Source of the DNA: Paralvinella palmiformis
Lineage: Eukaryota > Annelida > Polychaeta > Terebellida > Alvinellidae
Length of the DNA: 64,000 bases
Direction of reading: 5' to 3'
Assembly: GCA_025642065.1 (NCBI GenBank)
Contig: JAODUP010000514.1
Location: 112,001 to 176,000 of the forward strand
The first letter of the stretch is position 1. Each line of letters opens with the position of its first letter. Under the pieces are notes generated by a model. The model worked only from the letters and a program-made list of their open reading frames with translations, had not been told where the DNA came from and made no database searches. Positions 34,491 to 46,830 of the stretch are shown here, piece by piece. The position numbers and the translations under genes are program-made.

Positions 34491-35523
34491 ATGACAGCAG
34501 TACCTCAATGGGTAAGCCCAGCCCATCCGACGTACCGAAGAAGGCTAAAAGATCATCTCCTCCCTGAAGACTACAAACTTCCAGATCATCCAGGTAATTA
34601 ATATACATTATTATACAAGGCATAATACAAAAATATTTTGTAAGTTTCTGTATTGTTTATTAACTACATAGTAGTAATTAATATAAATAAATATAGTGAT
34701 ATTTCACCTGTCAGTATTGATAAATCAAGAATATAATGTCAACTGGAATATAAATAACTGATAATTGTATCCTTGGGTACCAGTATCGTTTTCCACAAAT
34801 AGTCTTGGTTATTATAATGAGTAAGGAAAATATTCATAATTTTCTTCAATTTTGTCCTAATTTGGTTTGTACAATCACTTAGGTTTCAAAAATTGGCAGA
34901 TTCCTGTAAATTTATGTTTGTATCAGATGCGAAGAAAATATGCATAGGTACCAGACTTACTTTTTTTAGTAGGAACCTCCTACTTATTGGTTAGAACTCC
35001 TACTTTTTCACCATCTTCTAACTGTCGAGTCATCATTATAAGATCTCGATCCATGACATCAAAGTACATGTGTAGGAAACTTTAATACATATCTCTCTCT
35101 CTGTGTGTGTGTGTGTGTGTGTGTTGTTTCAGCTACGTGTTGCTTGAAAGTTCAGACTTTCAGAAGGGACATGTTTATGAAAGCAGTATAGTGTATGTCT
35201 GTACACAAGAAGAATATTCAAATAATAAAAACCTTTTGACCACATTATGTTCTTCTTTCTCCTACTTTTCTCCTATTTTAGGTTTAGAAACTTCTACTTT
35301 TCATATGCCATTTTGACTGGGACCTATGAAAATGTCAAAATAGGTATATAATTAAGCTATTTCGGGTCATGATTTCTTTCCCCTTGTGCTTATTTTGGCT
35401 TTGAATCAGACTTATAAATAAAAAGGTTATTTTTGTTTCTTTTCAGATATAGAATTACCAGGACTGTTCACGTACATTGGGTTTCCATTCGTCATCAGGA
35501 CATTTAGGCTATTACTATTATGA
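34491..35523 (+). CDS. Putative small two-exon gene of unknown function
   Basis: Exon 1 (34491-34593) starts ATGACAGCAG and ends at CAG|GTAATT. Exon 2 (35447-35523) follows TTTCTTTTCAG. The joined frame is 59 residues, contains YRRRLKDHLLPEDYKLP and DIELPGLFTYIGFPF, and ends in TGA. An AATAAA overlaps just downstream (35524-35529). I recognise no family, and no signal peptide is evident; the C-terminal FRLLLL is hydrophobic. The frame is also open upstream through the LTR remnant. It could be a real small gene, a 3' piece of a larger one, or chance. Confidence 0.35.
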
Positions 35524-35589
35524 AATAAATTAAAACTGAAATACTGTTATTGTGAAATAACATTCATCCATCCTTATTATTATTTGATA

Positions 35590-35790
35590 ATGACATTAAT
35601 ATTACGTTGTTATTACGTTGTCGCTACGTTATTAATATTACGTTGTCATTACGTAATTTAACGTTATTAAAATACGTTGTGGTGACATAACTAAAACTAG
35701 ACACTTTTACGTAAGAAATACGTATTTATAATTACGTAAAGATAACTTGATCATAACGTTTTAATAACATAATTATTACGTAATAATAAT
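35590..35790. repeat. ACGTT/TTACGTAA-rich low-complexity patch
   Basis: The words TTACGT, ACGTT and ACGTAA recur on both strands at irregular spacing for about 200 bp. No clear period and no coding capacity. Confidence 0.7.
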
Positions 35791-35914
35791 AGCTAGGTAG
35801 GTGGCTGAGCCCAATAGGCGACAGCTAGGGGTCTCTACCCCAAATTTCAACAATCAGTTCTATTGTTATCTCTTGCCTTGCATATAAGTTATAACATAAT
35901 CAAACACATTGTGT

Positions 35915-36055
35915 AATCGTGAAAGTAATCGCTGATTACGATTACATTTACAGTATATTCGATTATGATTACATTGCATCTGGAAATGGCGATTATGATT
36001 ACTTGAGATAATGCAATCGATTACAATCGATTACGATTACCCCAACCCTGATACA
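35915..36055. repeat. GATTAC-rich patch, possible MITE
   Basis: GATTACGATTAC and its variants recur in both orientations (GTAATC, CGATTA), ending ATTACCCCAACCCTG. Similar composition is known from short DNA transposons in animals; here that is inference. Confidence 0.6.
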
Positions 36056-36109
36056 TACATCGGTCATTCCATATAAAATGGATCAAATTCTTAAAAAGTT
36101 ACCACCTGA

Positions 36110-36790
36110 TCACTTTTCTGAGTGCCAAGGGGTACCTCTAATTATGCCACTTTAAACATTGCACCTAATTTTCTGCTCGCTTTGTACCCTGATAACTTTG
36201 TAATTAATTGGCAGAGAGACCTGAAACTTTCAGGGCTGAAAACTGTGTCCTATGTCTATGAAACACGATCTATGAAATAAAATGAAGCTAATAAATATAT
36301 CTATGGTTGGCAGGATTTTAGTAAGTTTAATTTTTGTTTCTACCAACTTTGTAAGTCAATATCATCAGAATCATGATAGTTATTAATGCTCAATCTGTAC
36401 AATTTCAATCTATGTACGGTACTTTGGGTATAGCAAGCATTCACATATAACCTGTTCTTAGAATTTAACCACAGAAATCTGAAAAATTAAGTTTTTAACT
36501 TTTTGTGGGTTCATATCCGCATGTGAAATCAAATTATGTGGAAGAGCTCCGTTTTCTCTAAAATTAGATACCTTACTCAACTTCTAGCCAGGTTTCCTTC
36601 CACACAAAAGTTAATTTCCAAAATATGTATATTTTCGGACTTGAGATTTAATTTTAAAAACTTGTACATATACATGGTGCAAGTACTTATTTCATACATA
36701 AATATGTTTGCCTTCATGGCCAACAAAATCAAAATGTTTCATATGCATTTTCAAGTTGAGGTATTTAAAAATTTCTCAAAATTATACTCA
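36110..36790. repeat. Dispersed repeat E, copy 2
   Basis: Co-linear with 19830-20640 in the same orientation. It ends where the exon-like frame on the minus strand begins. Confidence 0.65.
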
Positions 36791-36806
36791 CAGCTTGTCT
36801 CGCCGA

Positions 36807-37180
36807 CCAGCTTGCTGACTTCTATGAGGATCTGTGATGATGACATCCAACGTTGATTCTTACTTTTAGGCCAAGTAAAGGATCTTGCAGGTCCATTAGA
36901 CTTCATGAATTCACGGTGAAAGTCCTCATTATCACTTAAAAGTTCAAGAACATTAATTATTTGCAAGGAACCAGACATTGTCATATACTGCTGCCACATT
37001 TTATTTTGGCATAAGACATGTCTCTGACTGATTTTACTAAACTCGAGTAGGAAAAATCAAAGAGCACTGATGTTTAATGCTGAAATCTCATCAACTGGTT
37101 CATAGTCTGACTGGTCATCACTAGACACACAAGTACCATCATTAGTCAATGAAGTGGTGTCATTGTTTAGTGAAACCTAA
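36807..37180 (-). other. Exon-like protein fragment, unidentified
   Basis: On the minus strand, an acceptor-like TTTTTAG precedes SLNNDTTSLTNDGTCVSSDD and DQSDYEPVDE. After a TGA come QNKMWQQYMTMSGSLQIINV, NVLELLSDNEDFHREFMKS and SFTWPKSKNQRWMSSSQIL, ending at a donor-like GTGAGT. It joins dispersed repeat E. I read it as part of a decayed transposon gene and not as a kndc1 exon, because kndc1 already has its stop at 38458. Confidence 0.35.
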
Positions 37181-37315
37181 AAATGGAGCTTGGCCTTGTG
37201 ATATATATGGTAGTTGATATATATAAATAATTAATACAATCTGAAGTTATTATGTGGGAATGTTTTAAGAATTTGGTTGATTTTATATGGAATGATCCAT
37301 ATATATATATATATA

Positions 37316-37515
37316 GCAGCCCTCACTTTTTGGAATAGGTTGCCAGCATTTTAAATCAGTTAAAAAAACAACTATTCAAGGTCGCTTTCACAGATACTTT
37401 TAAATCTGTTCTAGGGTTTTTAGACATTATTTAGGGGTATTATTAGATTATATATTATTTGAACTGCACTTTTCAATGGCTCCTGTTTGTAAGGGCACTT
37501 TATTAAATATATTTT

Positions 37516-37554
<39 letters not shown>

Positions 37555-37555
37555 A
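37316..37555 (+). mobile_element. LINE 3'-end fragment with AT tail, copy 1
   Basis: LTFWNRLPA reads like the C-terminus of non-LTR reverse transcriptase proteins. The sequence continues through GGGCACTTTATTAAATATA into a TA-repeat tail. A second copy is at 54755-54976 in the same orientation. Confidence 0.6.
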
Positions 37556-37915
37556 ATATGGTTTGTTGAAAACATATTAATCACTGCTGTATATATTGTT
37601 ATATATATGTAGGTACCTCCAAACTAATAAAATACATGAAGGCATCTCGCTTAATGCTAGCAACAGCACACACACACACACAAAGAATCTTGATGTCACA
37701 TCTGAAGATGTTCACACAAACACACACACACTTCAAACAATGCAAAAAAACATTCAACACATTTTATTATTTATACTAAAGTAGACCTAAATTATTATAT
37801 CAATAAATTATCAAAGATCAGGAATATAACAAATTCACTAATTCAGGTCACTAATTCAAAGACACTTGCAGGCTTTCACAGGTGAATGATTATCACAAAC
37901 ATGAACACAATAACA

Positions 37916-37946
<31 letters not shown>

Positions 37947-38457
37947 AGTCAACTTATTAGCATGATTAGTTAGCTAATATGTTACCTTGATTGTAGAGAT
38001 TTGGATACAGAGGGATGTTATAAACACACACATATATATTGATGAATACAATAAATGCAAACATAATAAAATGAATAGGTAAGTACAATGCATCATGAAA
38101 ATGAATATTGTTAAGGATATGCAAGTGTGTGTGAGTGTGGAAAAAGTGTGTGTCTATGTATGCATGGGCATGTGGACTCAAACACATAAATGGATGCGCA
38201 CAGACTTTTAAGACACCACACACACACACACACACACACACACCTTTAAAGACATTATAATTGAATAACATGAATAAACAATTCACACGTTAATCTCCGA
38301 AAGTGAGAACCGTTGAACATTGTGTCCGTAATAAAAGACATCTGTCGGTAGTTTAAATCGGAAGATCTTAACCACGATGACACAGGCTCTGTAACATTCC
38401 CATGCGACGACATCAATTATCATTAGTCAAAGTTAGACGAGACGTTAAGTCAGAAGA
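37556..38457. other. kndc1 3' flank and untranslated region
   Basis: Downstream of the kndc1 stop. It holds CA-rich runs (37666-37682, 38217-38244), a TA/TG run (37916-37947) and no other recognised gene. The polyadenylation site could not be fixed. Confidence 0.5.
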
Positions 38458-38686
38458 TTAGTTTTTCTTTGCCTGGAAATTGTGTCGCATGCGTTGGAAG
38501 ACATTTGGCGCTTTTCGTTTTGACAGGTGAAGCGTCTGAGCTTGTTCTGCCGCCACCCAGGTCAGATCCTGGCCACCAAACGTCTGCATGCGATAGCGTA
38601 TAATGTCCTGGATGAGCCGGTCTGGCTGGAAGTCGTACATCGTCTGCTGGAATCGACGTATCTGGTCCACCATTTTCGTTATGGAT
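38458..38686 (-). CDS. kndc1: kndc1 exon 20: end of RasGEF and C-terminus
   Basis: It completes a split Arg codon and encodes SITKMVDQIRRFQQTMYDF, the last helix of the RasGEF fold, then a basic tail (FQRMRHNFQAKKN) and TAA. Confidence 0.92.
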
Positions 38687-41600
38687 CTGGGAGAAGATGG
38701 AAGAGGAACAATTCAGAAATGAGTGAATGAGTCACTGCTTTGCTTTGTTCATTGCCTGAACGATAAATTCAACAGACTTTTCCCCGGGGAAATCGGATTA
38801 TATGGCCAGAACTTGTTAGTAATCTGGGGCACTGGAATTTCAATGGTATGCATGGTCCATTCTGTTTCTTTAAGTTAATATCAGTATTGTACTTCAGTGA
38901 TGTAGTGTGATGATGATTGATGATCTATGGCCACTTTTGTGCACACGGTAGCCTAAATGGGCTGACCGACTTCCAAAGGTACTGAAGCAAAGTCAAAGAT
39001 GAAACAACCTTCAGATATGCACACATCGAGATTCAAACACAGTGGTAGTGCTGTGGTCCAACACGCTACCCCATGGACCACACAGGCACCCCCCAATGAT
39101 GTAGTGTGTTCTATGGCTCATACTACCTGTTAGACAAGTATTTACTAGTCTACCTCATTATATTGTGGAATATTTCGGTTTGTAATTCACATGAAAAAAT
39201 ATAGCCAATGGCCACAACATACTCACACATATATTTACTGAGCACAGATTTAATTACACACCACCTTGGCTCAATCAGCCAAAAAAACTGCCCAATCACA
39301 ACCCTAAATTATTGTGTGACTCCACCCACTAAATTTATATTCTATAAAATTGTTCAATAAAATTACAAAGGCAGATACACAAATAAATTAATTTTCACAG
39401 ACGTTTATTTGTGCACAAGCACCTATAAACATTCATTTATTGGTTCATATAGTTGCTACCTACATCTGTAAAACATGCACTATTTCTGGCGGATGAATAT
39501 CACCAATCCAAGATGGCTGCTACTTTTTGTGCAATTTTGCAGAAACATTTTATTTTCCACACAAACCGAGATAACATTTATGTTTAAGTCAACAAATGAT
39601 TAAACAATTACTGGGAACATTTATGAAATAAACAGTTGTATGTAATCTTAAAGGATGGTGCAACATGAGGTGAATCCTCAGACTGTATTATCGCCCACCC
39701 CATTAGTGCCCCTGTCTGGCTTCGTAGTCCAGATATAACATGGTCGACAGGTTGTGGACCCCAACAACTGCATTATAATGGGGCCTGACTGTAGATCTGT
39801 TTCCCTATTCATTTGGTGGTAGTACTATGTTACTGATGTTTAATGTTAAACTAACCAGTTTTTGGTTGTATACTATGTCTATTACCTGCAGTTAGACAAT
39901 CATACAGGTGTTAATCCATAATTACCACAAACATCGCACAAAACTTGACACAGACATACAGAGACTGGTCATGGGGCAAGATCAAAACCAGGGAATCAGC
40001 TAATAATATCTACACACACAAACAAATCTGAGCCCCAAAATGTTATGTGGACCCAACCCAGACGGCAGAGTTGTTCATGCTGACATATACTGACCTCATT
40101 TTGGACCATTTGTACATGGAATTGGCCAGCTTGTAGCCACCGACCTCCTCTCTCTGTACGTGTAGCAGAAACGTCAGGATACACGGTATGGTAGGACACC
40201 TCCCCACATTGTCATCGGTCATCAGGTAGTGAGCATTCGACTTGATGGACAGCTGTAATGTGGTCAGCTGCTCCAGTGTTCGGCGATACTTCGATGGAAG
40301 ACTTCGCCATGTCTGCAATCATGAAATAAAAAGTAATGATTTGTAGTTAGAATCCAGCACCACCATATCAGTAAAGAACTGTATGATCTGGTCCCAAATC
40401 TCATCTCCCAAAGCGGCACATCGTGCCTAAATGGTAATACACCTTGTTGCATAATTCACTATAATCCATTAAACTGAACAAGATATTCAATTCTTGGTTA
40501 TAAACTGGGAGTGAGCTGGCAAGATTTGAACCTCATGTTTAGCTTGCCACTCAACCAAATAGCCATCACAACACAAACCGGGTATATTTGCATACAATCA
40601 TCATGATCATGATCATATACACATGCACACACACACACACACACACACACACGGATTACCAAGATATCATCATCATCATCAGTGGTAGGTTTTCATAAAA
40701 TTTCCAGTCACATGAACTCATACTTACAGGTAGATGTTTAACTAATGGATTCTGGAGACCATCTAACATGGACAGACAGGTGGCAAAATTCCTCAGCTCA
40801 GCGCAGACCTTGGCAGTGTTTATCAGGTGACAGAGTAATGATATCTGGATCTGTCAGTAGTTTGTAGAATAAAATGTACAAATGCCAATCAAAACAAAAC
40901 AAACAAAAAAGGATTGACACCAATACAAATTATACACTATAAATATAATGTTTTACTTTCTTTTTATTTTATCCCATATCATTAACCCTTTTTATTTTAT
41001 CACATATCATTAACCCTTTTTATTTTATCACATATCATTAACCCTCTTTATTTTATCACATATCATTAACCCTTTTTATTTTATCACACATCATTAACCC
41101 TTTTTATTTTATCACATATCATTAACCCTTTTTATTTTATCACATATCATTAACCCTCTTTATTTTATCACATATCATTAACCCTTTTTATTTTATCACA
41201 CATCATTAACCCTTTTAATTTTATAACATATCATTAACCCGTTTCATTTATCACATATCATTAACCCTTTTAATTTATCACATATCATTAACTCTTTTTA
41301 TTCTATCACATATCGTTAACTCTTTTTATTAATTCAGGCAACTTCCCCCTCCCCCCGCAAAAAACAACAACTGCATACTCTGCATACTTGCTCACTCAAT
41401 CACTCGCTCGCACTGCCATCCACTTACCCGTGAAGATTTACAGTTGATCACTTCCGATGCTATCCAGAAGGCGATCCCCTGAGCATGCTCAATAAGCACA
41501 TGTATGACATCATCAAGCGTGTGATTACCAACAAACAGGTTATCGGAATTACCTTCACAATCTGCATTCAACCTGAAGTATAAAAAAGGAAGAGATTTAT

Positions 41601-43036
41601 GAATCCTTAGTATATGAAGGAACAAGGTAGAAATATCGAAATAAACTAAATTTTGATACCGGGGGGGGCACCATGTTTGCTCAAACCAGTTATGTTTAAA
41701 GTAAAATCAGTTCAATAATTCTCAACTTATTCTTTTTATGTACTGTAACAGTGAGGCTACTATATACTCTCCAGCTTAAATACTGTTTATTTACTGAAAT
41801 GATGCAATTAAATGAAATATGCAATCAAGTGAAAGCAGCAGTTTTATCAATTATGATACAGTGAAGTATATAATACACAAAACAAATGATAAAGAAATGA
41901 TAAATTGAGTATTTTCATCTGATAATAAAACAAACTACAAACAATACAGTTTTAAAACAATAAACGTTTTTGCGAACCAGCACCCCAAATAAATAAATAT
42001 TCTTATTGACATAAATTGCACTCCCCCCTCTCCCCCACAAAAAACCAAATAATTTTCTGTATATAATATTAAAGGCCACTATAACACGCTAATTATATGT
42101 ATACTGTTTATACGTCGACCACAATATCAGTCCTACTGCTCACGGATGACGACAGAACGTTATCATGCAACTGACTCGATGTAGATGAATTATAATATGT
42201 AGAATTTACACTTAAAGTGAACAGCCACCTCATGTAGTACAACAATCACGTGATGTTGTTAATTGCGTAAAGCCATGCCATGATCAATACCGACCAATAC
42301 ATGATTGTATGGTGATAATAATACAAATTGTTAGTCAATGGGCATCTTCTCTACATACTTTGATCCTATATCTTTGACTGATATTGAGAGACATATCATA
42401 GCCTCAATTACCCGAAGAGCATGTGGTCCCACAACACGTACATGGTTCCCACAGCCAAGGAAATATTATTTTCCAGGACATTTCCAGGACAAAATTACCA
42501 TTTTCCAGGATAAGGTATACAGCATTTAAAGGTAATAAATCAAGCTATGTACAAAAAACATATATTTAATCAGTGTATAATCAGTTATTGACATTTTTAT
42601 GGTACAGCCTCCTCTTCGCCCCTTCTGACTTTTTGATCCACCTACTTTTATTTAAATCTTAACTAACATGGGATATCAAGACTAGGTGCTGTTACACTTT
42701 CTCTTCTATAATCAAAGTTTTCTTCTACAGGCATAATATTTATTCGTGAGCTCTTTTGTTATAAGTGGATTGCTTTTCACATGGAATATTTTTTCCAGGA
42801 CATTACCTGATTTTGCAAAATTCCAGGACATTTCCAGGTTTTCCAGGATGCCTGGGGAACCCTGATGTAATTAGTTCCTCATTCATTATCATTTACTTCT
42901 ATCAGGTACTTATATACAAGAGACCCCCCCCCCTGCGTGTGTGTTGTGTGCCTTATAAAGATAATTAAAACGCTGGTACAATTTCTTTTGAAATGTTTAA
43001 CCATGTCTTTCTGTCTGAAATTGTATTACAGTCTCA

Positions 43037-43105
<69 letters not shown>

Positions 43106-46100
43106 TAATGAAAGATGGTTGCTGACAGTATGATTCCTTGGTTTCAATCATAAATACAATCTCTACTTCTGCATCATCATCTGTATCATCATCATCATCA
43201 TCATCATCCTTATCATCATCATCATTCTTACCATTGTTATTATTCTAGAATCCTTCATAACATTTATCCATCTCCATTGTTCTAAACATATAAACAGCTA
43301 TTTGCTCAACTAACATTGCCATCTTTACTGTCGGCACGTATATATATATATATACTATCATACAAACTTACCTGATAACAGCCTGGGCTCTACGCGTAAC
43401 AGGACCTGTCAGATTCACTCCAATACCTTGTGCCTTGGAGTTCAGGTAATGTATGGGATGTGACTTCTGGAATAACTCCTGTTAGGAACAATATTTAATT
43501 ACCATTAAAAAGCTTGACAGGTATCATTCAGCCATGTTGCCAGAATTACGTGTTGTCGTACCATGACGCAAAAATAAATCTCTTACGCGCTGGATTTAAA
43601 AAAGAATTATTTAATCAAATGGAACTGCATAAGCATACGATTACACAACACTTTCTTTAACCTCGGCACTGCTCAACGTACCTTTATTTGGCTGTTATGC
43701 GGGGTATACAAAGGTAATCATGGCTGATTGGTTTATTTAACATTGGCAGTGGTTGCATCGGGGACATATGGCCGAGGGGCAAATCCCTAGGGACACACCC
43801 CACAAACATGGGTATGAGCCATATTCAAACCCATGACATAAAAGTTTATAGTGCAACATGTTAAACACTGTGCTATCCGAGAGCTCTACACTGTGGGTCT
43901 CACACACACACACACACACACACCCACACCCAGACCCCCCCCACACACACACACACATAAGGCAGAAACTCGTAACATGCAGAAAACTTGTGCCAGTTTT
44001 GGAGCATGACTGAAAGAGAAAAAACCTGAATACAAACATCTAATCAGATTGATTCCAAGTAATGGCACTTTATCAAGTCCTCTCTTTGTTATGTTTCCAT
44101 GTGATATCTATTGTTATTTTAATTTTTTAATTCAATACTAGGGGGTGATCAAATGGATTGACTGGAAATATGCCATAAGCCCAAATAATTGTTTGAAAGG
44201 TGTCAAATCAATTCTTATAACATTATCTCATACATCCTCTTTAGTATTTGTATGTTGTGAATGCCGATTTGTATAATTAACTGTTCCTGACAATTATATT
44301 AGTCAGAAATGGTAAAATATTTTAAGTTGGTCCAAACTTTCTGAGGTGATAAAACACAGAGTAAAAACAGTTAGAGGAACAGTTCACTTTCATTTCAAAT
44401 TTTCAGGACTAATACAAATATGTTATCACAAATTATAAAAAATGTCAGACGATGAACATGAACAGCCAAATATTAAAAATGATTTCAAAATGCTGTTGAA
44501 TTGATTATAATTTATCTGTGGTTCATGTCATTTTGAAGCTAGAAACAAACCAGAAGTTCCTGAAGTCTGACATCACAGTACACAAGCTGTTTCTATGAAC
44601 TATATTTATGGATATTACAATATACCTGGTACAAATAATCTCAAATGTTACTGAAATGACTAAAAAAACTACTCCAGAGTAATGTTCCCAATGAAGATTG
44701 TTTTGTACTCTTGTAGAATAAGGCCTCAAACAAGCCGTCAGATTTACATAAAGGAACTGACAACACTGCATCAATTAGCAGTAGCTGCAACAGGTTGAGC
44801 CTCAAAACCTGACTGGATTTGGACCAAGATGACTATACGATCGTTGTGCTCGTTGATCTCACAGCATGTCACCTTCTGCTTCCCACCGTACTGGATGAAC
44901 CTGTAATGTCTACCCTCAAGTAATTTGCAATATTTCTTTACGTCTACGATGTCAGGCACAGTTTGCAAATATTATTATCAGATTTGGGGTTCCTTTCATG
45001 AGCATTACACTTTTTATTCATATTCACTAAAAGTGAAATACTCCTTGAACCGAAGTTTTAGACCTCGCTATCCAGATGGCCAACGTTTTAATACTGAAGT
45101 TGGTTGTTTGTGCTCTGTTTTTGTTTACCTGTTCCATTAGTGTCAGCTGTTCTGCCAACAGCTGTGGACTGTAATCCATCAGAACGATGCCATCGGAATG
45201 CCGCACACGAGTCCTCTCCATCGACAGGCCATGAAGCGGCCTCGTCATACCATTCATCCTGTCTATGCAAGCCACTGATTGGGAACGAGTCAACTTTTGC
45301 AGCTTCATCGACTTGGCGGAGAGCTGTAGTGCAGCTTTGAAGGACTTCCACTGCAAGAAGAGAGGGTTTTTGTAAATCTGATATCAACTGCACTTTTTAA
45401 ATCGATAACAAATTATGCAGAAAGAGTATGAATTAAAACTTCCACGATAATTTGACATTACTAATGATTGATTTGCATGACAGAAGCATTAATTGCATTA
45501 GTAATTTTAATAAAGAAATGAATCACTGAGCAGTAATAAAAGTTGATGTAATTAATTATAATAATAATCAAAGTCTGGCAAGTCATATAACAACACTCGG
45601 AATACGGCAGTTGTACAAATTGCTATGTTGTCTGTAAAATACAATTTCAAACACATTGAAAACGTTAAATCCATTGTCTGTCTATTCATGTCTGTATGTC
45701 CATACCTGTAAGTCCATATCTACAGGTCTGTGATACACATGATATTGAACAATGAAAATACCTCACAACGAATTATGATGAAGTTAATGCATAAATGAAA
45801 ATCCTATTCACTTATTTTAATGTCTCCGATATCTTTGAAATGGCAACCAAAAAATTAAACATCCCACGACAGAATATTTACAATTTCCAATCCACTGATT
45901 TATGCAAAAGTGAAGTATCACAAAAACAATGGCTAATGTATGGTAAATATTGGTTCATAATAAGTGGGTACCAATCAAGCTTCTTTACTAATAACTTAAC
46001 ACCTCATAAATTTCTGTCATTGATTTCACAAGACATACATTTCTACGTGGATGATGATGATGATTGATGTTTTACGGCCACTTTTGTGCACGTGGTAGGC

Positions 46101-46797
46101 TAAATGGGCCGAGCGACCTCCAAAGGTAATGAAGCGAAATCAAAGATGAAACACCCTTCAGATATGCCCACACCAAGATTCGAACACGGGTGGTAGTGAT
46201 CTGTGGTCCAACGTGTTACTGCTAGACCACGCCTCCCCCCCCCCCCCGTTTCTACGTGGAAATTGGCTTCTGATGATAATGACAACAATATTTATAACTT
46301 TTCATTCACTATCACTTATTATAAGATTGTTAACAGAGTTATGGCATTTATATCTAGTCACATCCATGTGCCTCGATGTAACTCTGCGCTATCCAGTAAG
46401 TTGCCGTTAGTCAATTTTCCCATTATACTGAACAATTGGAATAGTATCCTTTCCACTTGTAATTCAAGATCAAAAACTAAGAAAACCCTGAAAAGTTACA
46501 TCTTAGCTACCTACTCAGCATCTGTAAAATGCAACAACCCTTACTGTTGTCAATGCACACATGTCTAGGTAATTATATGATTCCTTGGTACCTGGTCCAC
46601 ATACTTCCAATACACACACGACCAGACTTGCAAATACACAAACGGCGTTTCATCGAGCTGACTATTATTAGCTATGATTGTTCGGTGGCCAATGGGAAGA
46701 CAGCTTCGGCTACATTGGTCCCCCAATTTCTTTATATGTAATATACTTGTAAAATTGTATTATGTATACGTTATTTGATATTGAAATTGGAAATAAA

Positions 46798-46830
<33 letters not shown>

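Noticed and set aside
36751..36999. Further 3' exon of kndc1
   Set aside because: kndc1 already ends with a stop at 38458 in the expected place after the RasGEF domain, and this frame is joined to a dispersed repeat.
40981..41200. Telomere-like AACCC repeat
   Set aside because: AACCC occurs once per 28-bp unit, not as a short telomeric repeat.
40953..41331. CRISPR-like array
   Set aside because: The 28-bp units are contiguous with no spacers, in a eukaryotic intron.
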